Shown here: piece by piece, positions 22,955 through 31,660 of the stretch
How positions within the stretch are numbered: position 1 is the first letter of the stretch
Layout: the number at the start of each line of letters is the position of its first letter
Assembly: GCA_944323445.1 (NCBI GenBank)
Contig: CALUSM010000022.1
Location: 1-44,451, forward strand
DNA from: an uncultured Bacteroidales bacterium
GTDB taxonomy: Bacteria > Bacteroidota > Bacteroidia > Bacteroidales > UBA932
Length of the DNA: 44,451 nucleotides
Direction: 5' to 3'
Notes under the pieces: model-generated
What the model saw: only the letters and a program-made list of their open reading frames with translations
Told to the model about the DNA's origin: nothing
The model's database searches: none
Program-made: the position numbers and the translations under genes

Positions 22955-25900
22955 CTTACGAGCTCCAGGTCCTGACGGTGAGGCAGGAGGTCATTCTTGG
23001 CGAACACTCTGACGGTCAGATAGTACACTCCTGTCGCAGTGGGTACGAGATGGCATACGTAGCGTGCAGTGCCCTCGGAACCCGACTCGTAGTCGAAGGT
23101 GAAGCACTTGCGCACATGGTATACGCCCTTGCGGTCCTGCTCAGCCCATACCAGCTCGACTCCGATGTCGTTGGGATTGATGTCGCCGAGGAAGAGCTCC
23201 ACTTCGAAGGTGCGCTCCTTGCCGAGCATAGGCTGGTCGTTGGCATCGGTCGGACGGACATAGTCCTTGATCTCGATGTGCTGCCAGCTGTGGCGGATGT
23301 TCTTCTTCCAGAATGCAATCTCCTTGGCCACCACGCCGTCATCGGCAGTAAGCCTGAGAGTCCTCCGGTAAAGAGGCATGTAGTATTTGTCCAGATAGTC
23401 GTTGAACATCCTGTTGGTAGTGAAGTTCGATGCCACCTGAGCGACGGTATTCTTGATATACTTGATCCACTGGGTGGGAATGCCTGTCTTCCTGTCCCTC
23501 TCATCGTAGAAGCCGGGAGCAATCTCGTTCTCGATGATGTTGTAGATGGTGGCGGCATCCAGCTCGTCCTGGAAGTTCTGGTCCTCGTAGGTACGCTCCA
23601 TGGGCAGGGCCCAGCCGGCGTCCTTTTTGTAGCCCTCGATCCACCAGCCGTCGAGTACGGAGAAATGCATCACGCCGTTCATGGCGGCCTTCTCGCCGGA
23701 TGTACCGGAAGCTTCGAGAGGACGGGTCGGAGTGTTCATCCACACGTCCACACCCTGAACCATCGCCTTTGCAAGGTTCATGTCGTAGTTGGGCACGAAG
23801 ACTATCTTGCCGATGAACTGAGGCATCTTGGAAATGTCCACGATTCTCTTGATGAGGTCCTGACCGGCCTTGTCGGCGGGATGGGCCTTGCCGGCGAAGA
23901 TGAACTGGACGGGACGCTCCGGATTGTTCACAATGGCGCTGAGACGGTCCAGGTCGCGGAAAAGCAGGTGGGCTCTCTTATAGGTGGCGAAACGGCGGGC
24001 GAAGCCTATCGTCAGCACGTCACTTCGCAGGGTATCCATGATGGTCACAATCTGGTGAGGCGAGTAGTGACTGGAGATGTCGGTATTGGAAATGCGTTTC
24101 TTGACCACCTCTATCATCCTGGCGCGGAGCTCGCTTCGCACGTTCCAGATCACCTTGTCGTCCACGGAGTAGATACCTTCGAAGCACTTCTTGTCGTACT
24201 TGTGGGCGGCAAAGTCGGCTCCAAAGACCTTGGCGTGAATGGCCTTCCACTGAGGCGCGGTCCAGGTGGAATAATGCACTCCATTGGTCACGTAGCCGAT
24301 GTGCAGCTCCTCGGGAAGGTAGCCGGGCCACAGACCGCCGAGAATCTCCTGGCTGACCTTGCCGTGCATCCAGCTCACACCATTGACCTCCTGGGAGAGA
24401 TTGCATGCAAGGTTGCTCATCGAGAACTTCTCGTTGCGGTCCAGAGGATTGATCTTGCCGAGGGCCATCATGGTCTCCCAGTCAATCTTCATCCGCTGGG
24501 GATAGTGGTTCATATAGGTCCTCAGCAGATCCTCGCTGAAGGCATCATGCCCGGCAGGCACGGGGGTATGGGTGGTGAAGAGCGAGGAGCATCTTACCAG
24601 CTCGACGGCTTCGTTGTAGGTGTAGCCGGCGGCCACATACTCGCGCAGACGCTCAAGACCGATGAAGGCGGCATGACCCTCGTTGCAGTGATATATGTCG
24701 CACTGGATACCCAGGGCGCGCAGGGCCCTGATACCTCCGATGCCGAGCAGGAGCTCCTGCTTCAGACGGTTCTCCCAGTCTCCTCCGTAGAGATGATGGG
24801 TAATCTGACGGTCCTCCGGCAGGTTGTCCTCGAAGTCAGTGTCGAGCAGATACAGTTCAGTGCGGCCTACGTCCACCCTCCAGATCTTGGCGTGTACGGT
24901 ACGGCCGGGGAAGACGATGGACACCATCTTCCAGTTGCCGTTCCCGTCCCTGACGGGCATTGCGGGAATCTTGAAGAAGTCCTGGGGCTCATAGTCGGCC
25001 ACCTGGTCTCCCTGGGCGGTAAGTCTCTGGCTGAAATAACCGTAGCGGTAGAGCAGTCCGACACCGGTCATTTTGACCCTCATGTCACTGGACTCCTTGA
25101 GGTAGTCACCGGCGAGGATTCCGAGACCACCCGAATATATCTTCAGGGAAGTATCCAGACCGTACTCCATGCTGAAATATGCTATCGAGGGAGAGGGACG
25201 GTCGTTCTTGCCCTCCATGTATGTCTTGAATATCTCTGTCACCGCATCCAGGCGGGCCAGGAAATCGGTGTCGGCCTCAAGCCTCCTGTAGTCGTCGAGG
25301 GTCAGACGGTCGAGCAGGGCGATGGGGTTCTTCTCGCATTTCTTCCACAGGTCGGGATTGATGCTCATGAACAGGTCCATGGCTTCCTGGTTCCAGCACC
25401 ACCACAGGTTCTTGGAGATGGTGTCCAGCCAGCGGAGCCTCTCTGGCATGACGCGGGTGACGATGATACGGCTCCACGAGGGGCGGTTGACCTCGATGCG
25501 GTGGTAGTTCTGCACCTGGTCCTTGTACTCGGGATAGGCGCCCATTGCATGGACGACACGGTCCAGGGCGAGGGAATAGGCCTGTTTGTAATAATAGATA
25601 TTATGCTTCCAGAGAGCAATTTCCGAAACTTCAACGGCATTGGTCCTGTACTTGGCCGCGGTCTCCGGAGAAAGCTGCGTCATCTCTATGACCTGCTTGA
25701 GAACGGTATCCACCACCTGGTCGTAGTTGGAATCGCTGCGGGGCACGATGGTGACCGAAGGATGGGCGGCGTTGTAATGGCTGCGCACCCAGAGACCGAA
25801 ACCGGCAAGTGTCGTGGTGACCGTAGGCACTCCGAATGCGAGTGACTCGAGGGGGGTATATCCCCAAGGCTCGTAGTACGAGGGGAATACGGTCAGGTCC

Positions 25901-27177
25901 ATCGCCAGCAGAAGGTCGTAGTATTTCTTGCCGAGCACTCCGTCATCTCCGTTGAGATAGGAAGGAACGTAGATGACTTTTACCTTGCTTCCGGCACGGT
26001 TGACCAGACCCAGTGTCTTCATCCGGTTGAGGATGATGTCGCTGCCCGGCTCATTGAGGCAGTGTGTCGTCAGGCACTGATAGTCAGAGCCGTTGCCGGC
26101 CAGTTTGGCTGTCAGTTCCTTGTCCGGACCGTTGTGGCCTGCAGGCACCATTATGAATGCGGCTACTGTCCTGCCGCTGTAGCTGGAGCTGTTGAGCCTG
26201 CCGAGCACATCGAGATAGGCATCGATACCTTTGTTTTTATACTCGTAGCGGCCGCTTATACCCATGATGAAGGCATCGGTGCAGTCCTCACCGCACATGG
26301 CGGAAGCCAGGGACAGCAGAGTCTTACGTCCTTCATCTACTGCTGCGGGCATTTTTTCCTTGGAAGGCAGAATGCTGTTGTCAAAGCCGTTGGGAGTTAT
26401 CATGTCCACCTTCTTTCCGAGGAGCTTCTCACACTCTGCCGCGGTGATGTCGCTGACCGTGGTGAACACGTCGGCGTTGACGGCCGCGCATTTCTCGAGA
26501 GAGTGCTTGGCCATCACGTTGTAATAACGGGCCTTCTCATCGGCGTTGCAGGTAGCCAGACTATCGTAGAGAGGAACGTTGTTGCATGCCAGACAGCGGC
26601 CCACGACTGTAGCGTGAGTAGTGAATATAGTGCCTACATGTGCGCTCACGCTCTTGAGATACAGGATACCGGCACCGGTCATCCACTCGTGGAACTGAGC
26701 CACTACGCGGTGATGGGGCTGAAGGTTGAATTTGACGAAGCTCTCTATCACCTTTCCGGCGGCATAGCCGAAGAGGGCGGCCTCGATGAAGTCCCACTGC
26801 CCGGAAAGAGAGTCCAGCTTGAATTTCTCCCAGAGGGAGGTGAATATCTCATTCTTCTTGGATATAAACTGGGAAAAATCCACAAGAATAGCTATCGGCT
26901 TCCCGGGGATGTTCCAGCGTCCCACCCTGAGGCGCAGTCCCTCCTCGGCGGCAGCTATCCTCCAGGTACGGAAAAGAATGGGATCCTCGGTAAACTCGGG
27001 ATTCTGAGCGGTGTCCACCCATACGTCCGGTCCTATGTGGATATGGTTGCCTCCCAGCTCTTCGGAAAGATTCAATGACTTGGTAGCCAATACGGTATGG
27101 ATGCCTCCTACCTTATTGCAGACTTCCCAGCTTGCCTCGAACAGATAGTCGGGCATCACAACTTTTTCAGTACTCAT
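22945..27177 (-). CDS. Glycogen synthase - glycogen phosphorylase fusion
   Basis: A 1410-residue two-enzyme protein. Residues 1 to about 550 are a glycosyltransferase resembling the eukaryotic-type (GT3) glycogen synthase: FEASWEVCNKVGGIHTVL, FTTHATVVGR, and a C-terminal FPSYYEPWGYTPLES motif. From about residue 575 to the end it is an alpha-glucan phosphorylase (GT35) of the short GlgP type, with YFSMEYGLD, GGLGILAGDYLKE, CNEGHAAF, and the pyridoxal phosphate lysine at residue 1163 in GTSGEKAAMNG. Synthesis and phosphorolysis of the same polymer are thus joined in one chain, a known Bacteroidota arrangement. The sugar-nucleotide donor (UDP- or ADP-glucose) cannot be told here. Confidence 0.92.
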   Translation of the reverse strand: MSTEKVVMPDYLFEASWEVCNKVGGIHTVLATKSLNLSEELGGNHIHIGPDVWVDTAQNPEFTEDPILFRTWRIAAAEEGLRLRVGRWNIPGKPIAILVDFSQFISKKNEIFTSLWEKFKLDSLSGQWDFIEAALFGYAAGKVIESFVKFNLQPHHRVVAQFHEWMTGAGILYLKSVSAHVGTIFTTHATVVGRCLACNNVPLYDSLATCNADEKARYYNVMAKHSLEKCAAVNADVFTTVSDITAAECEKLLGKKVDMITPNGFDNSILPSKEKMPAAVDEGRKTLLSLASAMCGEDCTDAFIMGISGRYEYKNKGIDAYLDVLGRLNSSSYSGRTVAAFIMVPAGHNGPDKELTAKLAGNGSDYQCLTTHCLNEPGSDIILNRMKTLGLVNRAGSKVKVIYVPSYLNGDDGVLGKKYYDLLLAMDLTVFPSYYEPWGYTPLESLAFGVPTVTTTLAGFGLWVRSHYNAAHPSVTIVPRSDSNYDQVVDTVLKQVIEMTQLSPETAAKYRTNAVEVSEIALWKHNIYYYKQAYSLALDRVVHAMGAYPEYKDQVQNYHRIEVNRPSWSRIIVTRVMPERLRWLDTISKNLWWCWNQEAMDLFMSINPDLWKKCEKNPIALLDRLTLDDYRRLEADTDFLARLDAVTEIFKTYMEGKNDRPSPSIAYFSMEYGLDTSLKIYSGGLGILAGDYLKESSDMRVKMTGVGLLYRYGYFSQRLTAQGDQVADYEPQDFFKIPAMPVRDGNGNWKMVSIVFPGRTVHAKIWRVDVGRTELYLLDTDFEDNLPEDRQITHHLYGGDWENRLKQELLLGIGGIRALRALGIQCDIYHCNEGHAAFIGLERLREYVAAGYTYNEAVELVRCSSLFTTHTPVPAGHDAFSEDLLRTYMNHYPQRMKIDWETMMALGKINPLDRNEKFSMSNLACNLSQEVNGVSWMHGKVSQEILGGLWPGYLPEELHIGYVTNGVHYSTWTAPQWKAIHAKVFGADFAAHKYDKKCFEGIYSVDDKVIWNVRSELRARMIEVVKKRISNTDISSHYSPHQIVTIMDTLRSDVLTIGFARRFATYKRAHLLFRDLDRLSAIVNNPERPVQFIFAGKAHPADKAGQDLIKRIVDISKMPQFIGKIVFVPNYDMNLAKAMVQGVDVWMNTPTRPLEASGTSGEKAAMNGVMHFSVLDGWWIEGYKKDAGWALPMERTYEDQNFQDELDAATIYNIIENEIAPGFYDERDRKTGIPTQWIKYIKNTVAQVASNFTTNRMFNDYLDKYYMPLYRRTLRLTADDGVVAKEIAFWKKNIRHSWQHIEIKDYVRPTDANDQPMLGKERTFEVELFLGDINPNDIGVELVWAEQDRKGVYHVRKCFTFDYESGSEGTARYVCHLVPTATGVYYLTVRVFAKNDLLPHRQDLELVRWL

Positions 27178-27204
27178 AAAATGTCTTGATGTTGGTAACG
27201 GATA

Positions 27205-28410
27205 TTATTCTTGTTTCAGACGTCCGTCGATCCTGAGCATAAAGTCACTTAAAACGTTCATGTAGTTGATAAATGCCTCATACGGGGTGTCGTACGGATT
27301 GAAGTAATTGTGCACGGCTCCGTCTGAGAAGAACTTGGTACACATATAGTAGAAATGGTCGCTTTCCTGCAGTCTCAGGAAGTCCTTGGCCAGCTTCGGG
27401 TCCTCTGCGGCAATCACCTTGTCGGTGAGAGAGTAGAGTTTCGAGGAGGCCTCGTTCTGAAGCTCGTTGCCGAGCCAGGCGGTGGTGTCTCTCTCCTCGT
27501 CGGCCCACGAAATCGGGAAAGGCACGTTGAGAGGAGCCACGGGCTGATGCTTCTTGATCACCTGCTGAGGGGTACAGAACTCGAAATCTGTCTGCGAAAG
27601 CACGGCCTCGGGCAGGGCACGGAAGAAGTCGAAGATACCTGTGGCCTCGTTCTGATGCTCACCGAAGGTCTCGTAGTCCATGAAGAGGTTGATCACCTCG
27701 CCGTCCTTGATGGAGTCGGTCAGCCAGGACACATACTTGGCTGTGTCCACGGGCCATTTGTCCCAGGACTTGTCGGAGAAGCGGAATGCAATGTCGTCGC
27801 TCAGGCCGAAGTTGCGGAGCAGAAGCTTGAGCTTAGGGTTGATAGCGTTAGTATAGACGTAGTTGGGGGATTTCCATCCAAGGATGTGCTTTGCGCCCTC
27901 GGTCAGCATGCAGGTGAATCCCATCTTGCTGACTGCGGCACCTATCTCGTCGGAGTAAATCAGCTCGGTGTTCCTGAAGGTCTTGGGCTTCTTGCCGAAA
28001 TGCTTGGCAATGAGAGCGGAGTGTAGCTTCACCTGTTTCTCGAACTCGCTGGTCGAGAAGAGGGATGCCAGGGTATGGGAATAGGTCTCCCCGATGAACT
28101 CCACGCAGCCTGTGGCTGCCAGGGCCTTGAAGCTGTCCAGCACCTCGGGGGCATATGTCTCGAACTGCTCGATTACTGAGCCGGAGATGGAGAATGCCAC
28201 CTTGAACTTCTTGCCGCAAACGCTGATAAGGTCGAGCAGCAGTCTGTTCATGGGAAGATAGCACCTCTCGGCCACACGGCGGAGAATGGTCCTGTTGGCA
28301 AAGTCATCGTAATAGTGGTGGTCGTTTCCTATATCGAAGAAACGGTACTGTCTGAGACGGTCAGGCTGATGAACCTGGAAATATATGCAGATTGAAGGTT
28401 TTGTTTCCAT
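27205..28410 (-). CDS. Glycoside hydrolase family 57 (alpha-amylase/transferase)
   Basis: A 401-residue GH57 enzyme acting on alpha-glucans. The conserved regions are visible: VHQP (13-16), GETYSHTLASLF (107-118), the nucleophile Glu149 in RNTELIYSD, and the acid/base Asp245 in MDYETFGEH. No signal peptide is seen, so it works on internal glycogen. It lies between the GT4 gene (12 bp) and the synthase/phosphorylase fusion (27 bp). Alpha-amylase or 4-alpha-glucanotransferase activity is possible; the sequence alone does not decide. Confidence 0.9.
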   Translation of the reverse strand: METKPSICIYFQVHQPDRLRQYRFFDIGNDHHYYDDFANRTILRRVAERCYLPMNRLLLDLISVCGKKFKVAFSISGSVIEQFETYAPEVLDSFKALAATGCVEFIGETYSHTLASLFSTSEFEKQVKLHSALIAKHFGKKPKTFRNTELIYSDEIGAAVSKMGFTCMLTEGAKHILGWKSPNYVYTNAINPKLKLLLRNFGLSDDIAFRFSDKSWDKWPVDTAKYVSWLTDSIKDGEVINLFMDYETFGEHQNEATGIFDFFRALPEAVLSQTDFEFCTPQQVIKKHQPVAPLNVPFPISWADEERDTTAWLGNELQNEASSKLYSLTDKVIAAEDPKLAKDFLRLQESDHFYYMCTKFFSDGAVHNYFNPYDTPYEAFINYMNVLSDFMLRIDGRLKQE

Positions 28411-28422
28411 AATAATGTGCTT

Positions 28423-29703
28423 TTAATCCAATGTTGACAAATATACTTGTTTGATTTTCTGTGCTGCGTTGTTCCACTTGAGGGTGTTGACCTCCTCCAG
28501 TCCGCAGCGGGACGACATATCCGCCAGGGCGGGATATCTGAGAAGGCCGTAGATGGCGTCGGCCATGGCGTCGATGTCCCAGAAGTCCACCTTGATGGAG
28601 TGCTTCAAGACCTCGGCCACACCGGACTGCTTGGAGATGATGGTGGGCACTCCGGTCCTCATCGCCTCCAGGGGTGATATTCCGAAAGGCTCTGACACGG
28701 AGGGCATCACGTACACGTCGGAGACAGCGAACATCTTCTGCACGTCAGCTCCGCGGAGGAAGCCTGTGAAATGGAACCTGTCGGATATGCCCAGCTTGGC
28801 GACACGGCGGATAGAGCGGTTGAGCAGGTCTCCGCTGCCGGCCATCACAAAACGCACATTCTTATAGTATTTGAGAACCTTGTTGGCGGCCTCTATGAAG
28901 TACTCGGGTCCTTTCTGGAAGGTGATGCGGCCTAGGAAGGTCACCACCTTCTCCGGTACTCCGCGGTGTACCTCGATTTCATTGCGGCCGCTGAAATCCA
29001 CTGCATTGTGGACAGTCACCACCTTTTCCGGAGAAATGCCGTAACGGTTGATGACTATATTGCGGGTAAGATTGCTGACTGTTATCACCTTGTCGGCGGC
29101 CTCCATGCCCATCTTCTCCAGGGCATAGACCTGGGTATTGACATTCTCGCCGGTACGGTCGAACTCCGTAGCATGGACATGGACCACCAGAGGCTTGCCG
29201 GTCAGCCTCTTCGCAGCGACACCGGCTCCGTAGGTCAGCCAGTCGTGGGCATGGATGACATCAAAGTCATTCTGCAGGGCAATGGCGCCGCCCACCAGGG
29301 CATAGCGGGCCACCTCCTCCATGAGGTTGGTGCCGTACTTGCCCGAAAATTTGTATTTCTGCTTGAAATTTATCCTGAACTCCCTGGCCTGGCTGCGTCT
29401 GTCCTCCTCGACCATCTCGGAAAAATCCTGGGGGTCGACATACGGCACCATGTTGGTGCCTATCCGCAGGAAATTGACTCTTTCCAGGAAATCCATCGGA
29501 GTGCAGCTGATGTCAGCTGCCTCGACATCGCTCGCATTGATAATGCGGGCAATCCTCGTATCCTCGTCTCCGGAAGCCGACGGCATCACGAAAAGCACGT
29601 CCACATCATTATTGGCCAGGCCCCTTACCATACCGTAGCAGGCCGTGCCGAGTCCGCCTGAGATATGGGGCGGAAACTCCCATCCGAACATTAATACTCT
29701 CAT
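28423..29703 (-). CDS. GT4-family glycosyltransferase
   Basis: A 426-residue GT-B glycosyltransferase. The N-terminal domain opens MRVLMFGWEFPPHISGGLGTA, with the glycine-rich loop of the glycogen synthase-like group. HAHDWLTYGAG follows, and the C-terminal donor site has the E-x7-E pattern in PSVSEPFGISPLEAMRTG. It probably takes part in glycogen or maltooligosaccharide synthesis, given its place among glycogen genes and the 4-bp overlap with the debranching enzyme gene. A role as a second glycogen synthase or a maltose-1-phosphate type enzyme is inferred. Confidence 0.85.
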   Translation of the reverse strand: MRVLMFGWEFPPHISGGLGTACYGMVRGLANNDVDVLFVMPSASGDEDTRIARIINASDVEAADISCTPMDFLERVNFLRIGTNMVPYVDPQDFSEMVEEDRRSQAREFRINFKQKYKFSGKYGTNLMEEVARYALVGGAIALQNDFDVIHAHDWLTYGAGVAAKRLTGKPLVVHVHATEFDRTGENVNTQVYALEKMGMEAADKVITVSNLTRNIVINRYGISPEKVVTVHNAVDFSGRNEIEVHRGVPEKVVTFLGRITFQKGPEYFIEAANKVLKYYKNVRFVMAGSGDLLNRSIRRVAKLGISDRFHFTGFLRGADVQKMFAVSDVYVMPSVSEPFGISPLEAMRTGVPTIISKQSGVAEVLKHSIKVDFWDIDAMADAIYGLLRYPALADMSSRCGLEEVNTLKWNNAAQKIKQVYLSTLD

Positions 29704-31643
29704 ATCTCCTCCGTTTTATATTTGTTGACAAAATATTCGGAACGAAGCAGGGATGCAGTGGCCACAGCGCTGGAGATGGCACCGTGGGGATTGTGCGGGG
29801 GATCTCCGTCGTAGAGCTCGCAGACGGCGCCCACACCGTGGCGCTCGATATCCTCTTCGAAAGCATTGATGAGTTCAGTAGCCCTGCGCACGAACATGCC
29901 GCCATAAAGCCTGAACATCGCCTCGATATAGAACGTCAGGAGCCATACCCTCGTCGAGCCCTGATGGTAGGAATGGTCGCGCTGGTCCTGATTTCCGTCA
30001 TAAACACCTTTGTAGAGTGGATTCTTGGGAGCCAGCGTACGGATACCGCGGGCGGTGAGCAGCTCCTTCTTTACAGCATCCATCACCTTGCCCTTGACCT
30101 CCTCGCTCAGAGGAGAATAATCCAGGCTGCAAGCGAAGATCTGGTTGGGACGGGTATCTATATTCTGCCCGTTCTCGTCCACGTAGTCAGCCAAATGCTG
30201 GCGCTCCTCACACCAGAAGACATTGTAGAAGTTGGCATCAAGCTTGTCCTTGACGGCCTGGAGCTGATATACGAAGCGGGTGTCGGCACCGTACTTGGTC
30301 TCCATGTCAATCATGTAACTTACAGCATTGTACCAGAAGGCGTTGGTCTCCACCTGGAATCCGCTGCGCTCGGTTACCGGCACTCCGTCTTTGTCGTAGG
30401 CGTTCATCCAGGTCATGGCCACACCCTTCATCTGTGCCCAGAGCAGTCCGTTATCGGCCAGGGAGACACCCATGCGGCCTCCGTCGAGGAAACTTTTGAG
30501 AATAGGTTTGAGCTTCGTACGGTATTTGAGCCATGTACCCTGAGGGTCACCGGTATAGGCGGCGTACTGCTGGATGACCCAGAAAAGCCACAGAGCCGCG
30601 TCCACCTGCTTGGAGCCGTGCAGGAGCTGATGATTGTATATCTTGAACGTACTGTCGAGCACCTCGTCGAACTGGGCGGTGTCGCCGTCGGCAAAGAGAG
30701 TCAGGCCGGGCAGAGAGATGAAGGTCTCGCGCAGTCCCTTGCCGAGCCAGGTATAACCGGCATATATTTCCTTGAGGTTCTTGCCTGTATTGACAATAAA
30801 CTGCTTTGCCGCCCGGTGCAGGCAGTCATCGTAGCTCTGGAGGGAAATCCTCTTGGCCAATTCGCGGGTAAATACTCCGGAAAGGCCCTTGGTGGCTACA
30901 GGCGAGGTGGATACCGACACCACCACCGACTCGCCTTTCTTAATCGGCAGCTCGAAATAACCGGGTGTGTAGAGGTCCTCCTGATAGAGGAATCCGCGGC
31001 GCTTCTCCTCGAGGTACTCGATATTGTAGTACCAGTCGGGAGCGTGGAAATAGTCGTTCTGCTTGTTGAGCTGGAGGTTGACAGTGGGGAAACCGTCATA
31101 GAGCCTGTAAGCGGCTCCGTTCTCCACGGTCACATATCCGCGGTCCGCGTCCTCGTTGGCATGGGTCAGGGTGTGTATTTCCCTAAATGAAAGGAACGGT
31201 CTGAGGCGCAGTGTGGTGGCCGAGTGGGCGTCGAGCAGGGTGTACTTGATCAGCAGCTGTTCCTTGTTGTGCAGGAAGAGCATGGACTTGCTGAACAGGA
31301 TGCCTCCCACCCTGTAGGTTATCGTGGGGTACTTGTCGAATTCGAAATCCACGATGTATTTGTGCCCTCGGGGCTCATAGTTGTTCTTGCCATAACAGTG
31401 GATACCGAGATTGAATTCCCGGCCATGCTGGATAAGCGTCTCATCCAGCGAGGACAGAAGGACATACCTTCTGTTGTCGAAGTTCTTGACGGGGAGCACA
31501 AACAGACCGTGGTACTTGCGGGTGTTGCAGCCTACGAGCGTAGTGTTCAGATATCCGCCGGTCTTATTGGTGGCGAGCACTTCCCTGACCAGAGAGTACT
31601 CCAGATTCACCAGTTCTTCTTTGTCAAATTTAAGATACGACAT
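29700..31643 (-). CDS. Glycogen debranching enzyme (amylo-alpha-1,6-glucosidase)
   Basis: A 647-residue enzyme that cleaves alpha-1,6 branch points. The N-terminal domain has LATNKTGGYLNTTLVGCNTR, typical of bacterial GDE_N domains. The C-terminal (alpha/alpha)6 catalytic domain contains TLFADGD..., LWFxxAL-like sequences and DGNQDQRDHSYHQGS near residues 555-570. No signal peptide is present. It lies 17 bp after glgB and overlaps the GT4 gene by 4 bp. Confidence 0.88.
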   Translation of the reverse strand: MSYLKFDKEELVNLEYSLVREVLATNKTGGYLNTTLVGCNTRKYHGLFVLPVKNFDNRRYVLLSSLDETLIQHGREFNLGIHCYGKNNYEPRGHKYIVDFEFDKYPTITYRVGGILFSKSMLFLHNKEQLLIKYTLLDAHSATTLRLRPFLSFREIHTLTHANEDADRGYVTVENGAAYRLYDGFPTVNLQLNKQNDYFHAPDWYYNIEYLEEKRRGFLYQEDLYTPGYFELPIKKGESVVVSVSTSPVATKGLSGVFTRELAKRISLQSYDDCLHRAAKQFIVNTGKNLKEIYAGYTWLGKGLRETFISLPGLTLFADGDTAQFDEVLDSTFKIYNHQLLHGSKQVDAALWLFWVIQQYAAYTGDPQGTWLKYRTKLKPILKSFLDGGRMGVSLADNGLLWAQMKGVAMTWMNAYDKDGVPVTERSGFQVETNAFWYNAVSYMIDMETKYGADTRFVYQLQAVKDKLDANFYNVFWCEERQHLADYVDENGQNIDTRPNQIFACSLDYSPLSEEVKGKVMDAVKKELLTARGIRTLAPKNPLYKGVYDGNQDQRDHSYHQGSTRVWLLTFYIEAMFRLYGGMFVRRATELINAFEEDIERHGVGAVCELYDGDPPHNPHGAISSAVATASLLRSEYFVNKYKTEEI

Positions 31644-31660
31644 ATACCTTTATTAATATG

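Noticed and set aside
22978-25845. Plus-strand ORF of 955 codons opposite the synthase/phosphorylase gene
   Set aside because: It is a shadow of the fused glycogen enzyme. It shows no domain, and its Val/Gly/His-rich composition is typical of antisense frames.
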